Source: Marivirga sericea (GTDB taxonomy: Bacteria > Bacteroidota > Bacteroidia > Cytophagales > Cyclobacteriaceae). Taken from it: DNA of 64,000 nucleotides. The DNA lies in the NCBI RefSeq assembly GCF_900177665.1, contig NZ_FXAW01000006.1, positions 186,001-250,000 of the forward strand, read 5' to 3'. Below, one piece after another: positions 63,680 through 64,000 of the stretch (the stretch's first letter is position 1; each line of letters begins with the position of its first letter). Both the position numbers and the translations under genes were made by a program. The notes under the pieces are model-generated. The model did not search any database. It had not been told where the DNA came from and worked only from the letters and a program-made list of their open reading frames with translations.

Positions 63680-63695
63680 ACCAAATAGAAAGTTT

Positions 63696-63998
63696 TTACT
63701 TCTGGCTATATTCTTTTACAGCTTCTATAAAATATTTGACATGATCTGGATTAATGTCTGGATAAACACCATGCCCTAAATTGGCTATGTGTCGTTCAGT
63801 ACCGAAATGTTGCAACATATTTCTTGTATGTACTCTAATAGTGTTTTTATCAGCATAGAGCACACAAGGATCAAGGTTTCCTTGGAGGGTTTTATTTGAC
63901 CCTACGATCTTCCTAACTTCTCTTGGGTTCATTGTCCAGTCTAGTCCTATCGTTTGATAATCGAGCTTACTTAAATCTGCGAACGCAGCATGTGCATC
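63696..63998 (-). CDS. hemE: Uroporphyrinogen decarboxylase, truncated by the window edge
   Basis: Only the C-terminal 100 residues are present; the frame stays open to the edge past a Met at 63932, which is internal. GLDWTMNPREV, LQGNLDPCVLYA and the closing NLGHGVYPDINPDHV are C-terminal hallmarks of HemE, which makes coproporphyrinogen III in heme synthesis. The end of the gene is intact and faces nhaD. Confidence 0.93.
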   Translation of the reverse strand, partial: DAHAAFADLSKLDYQTIGLDWTMNPREVRKIVGSNKTLQGNLDPCVLYADKNTIRVHTRNMLQHFGTERHIANLGHGVYPDINPDHVKYFIEAVKEYSQK

Positions 63999-64000
63999 TT

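Noticed and set aside
1-64000. CRISPR arrays, insertion sequences, tRNA or rRNA genes
   Set aside because: No regularly spaced repeats, transposase-like frames, or tRNA/rRNA signatures were found on reading the gaps.

Overview
The window is ordinary chromosome of a gliding or marine-type member of the Bacteroidota, most likely order Cytophagales (Marivirga-like or Cyclobacteriaceae-like). The support is: AT-rich DNA; start regions without clear Shine-Dalgarno sequences; promoters of the Bacteroidota type (TTG or TTTG near -33 and TAnnTTTG near -7); secreted proteins ending in type IX secretion (T9SS) sorting domains; and family markers such as DUF4783, DUF4105/Lnb, a PpiD-type chaperone, the coaX-OMP-TPR-lptC gene order, and a crtD-cruF carotenoid pair. 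The genus cannot be fixed from sequence alone. No rRNA, tRNA, CRISPR, insertion sequence or phage gene was seen.

Layout. 1-6.9 kb (+ strand mostly): 5'-truncated SNF2 helicase, radA, a UPF0316 membrane protein, a DUF4783 protein, a PspC-domain protein (- strand) and an acyltransferase whose promoter carries a palindromic operator. 6.9-18 kb (- strand): an SLC13 carrier, a 2413-residue secreted metzincin-like protein, an 0.8 kb gap with a decayed gene, nth, a small acidic protein and an ECF sigma factor. 18.3-26.2 kb (+): a second sigma factor with a Ser/Thr kinase-TPR receptor, crtD-cruF, a small orphan protein on the other strand, and a ClC channel behind a structured leader RNA. 26.2-26.7 kb: an intergenic region with three perfect DnaA boxes and an AT-rich tract, a candidate replication origin. 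26.7-34.6 kb: S41 peptidase, barrel protein, lysA, KefB-type antiporter, SDR oxidoreductase, RluA-type pseudouridine synthase. 34.7-42 kb: a second metzincin-like T9SS protein, small envelope proteins, an XRE regulator with repeats at its promoter, ytxH-dps, lpxH, and a tiny secreted protein resembling a lone T9SS sorting domain. 42-46.9 kb: gcvP, M28 peptidase and a Cys-rich lipoprotein. 46.9-59.7 kb (- strand): three tandem paralogous membrane proteins behind an inositol-phosphatase-like gene, DUF4105, rsmI, pterin dehydratase, DUF493, PpiD, CorC-type protein, lptC, TPR protein, barrel protein, coaX. 59.7-64 kb: anmK, an amino-acid dehydrogenase, a NhaD-type antiporter, and truncated hemE.

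Most genes are housekeeping or envelope functions: DNA repair (radA, nth, SNF2), LPS and lipid assembly (lpxH, lptC, acyltransferase), cofactor and amino-acid metabolism (coaX, hemE, lysA, gcvP, dehydrogenase) and ion homeostasis (ClC, KefB, NhaD, SLC13, CorC). I found no clearly new multi-gene system. The best candidates for unexpected biology are the mutually exclusive stems in the ClC leader, the DnaA-box cluster, the paired leishmanolysin-like secreted proteins, the triplicated membrane-protein family and the promoter-embedded operator before the acyltransferase.
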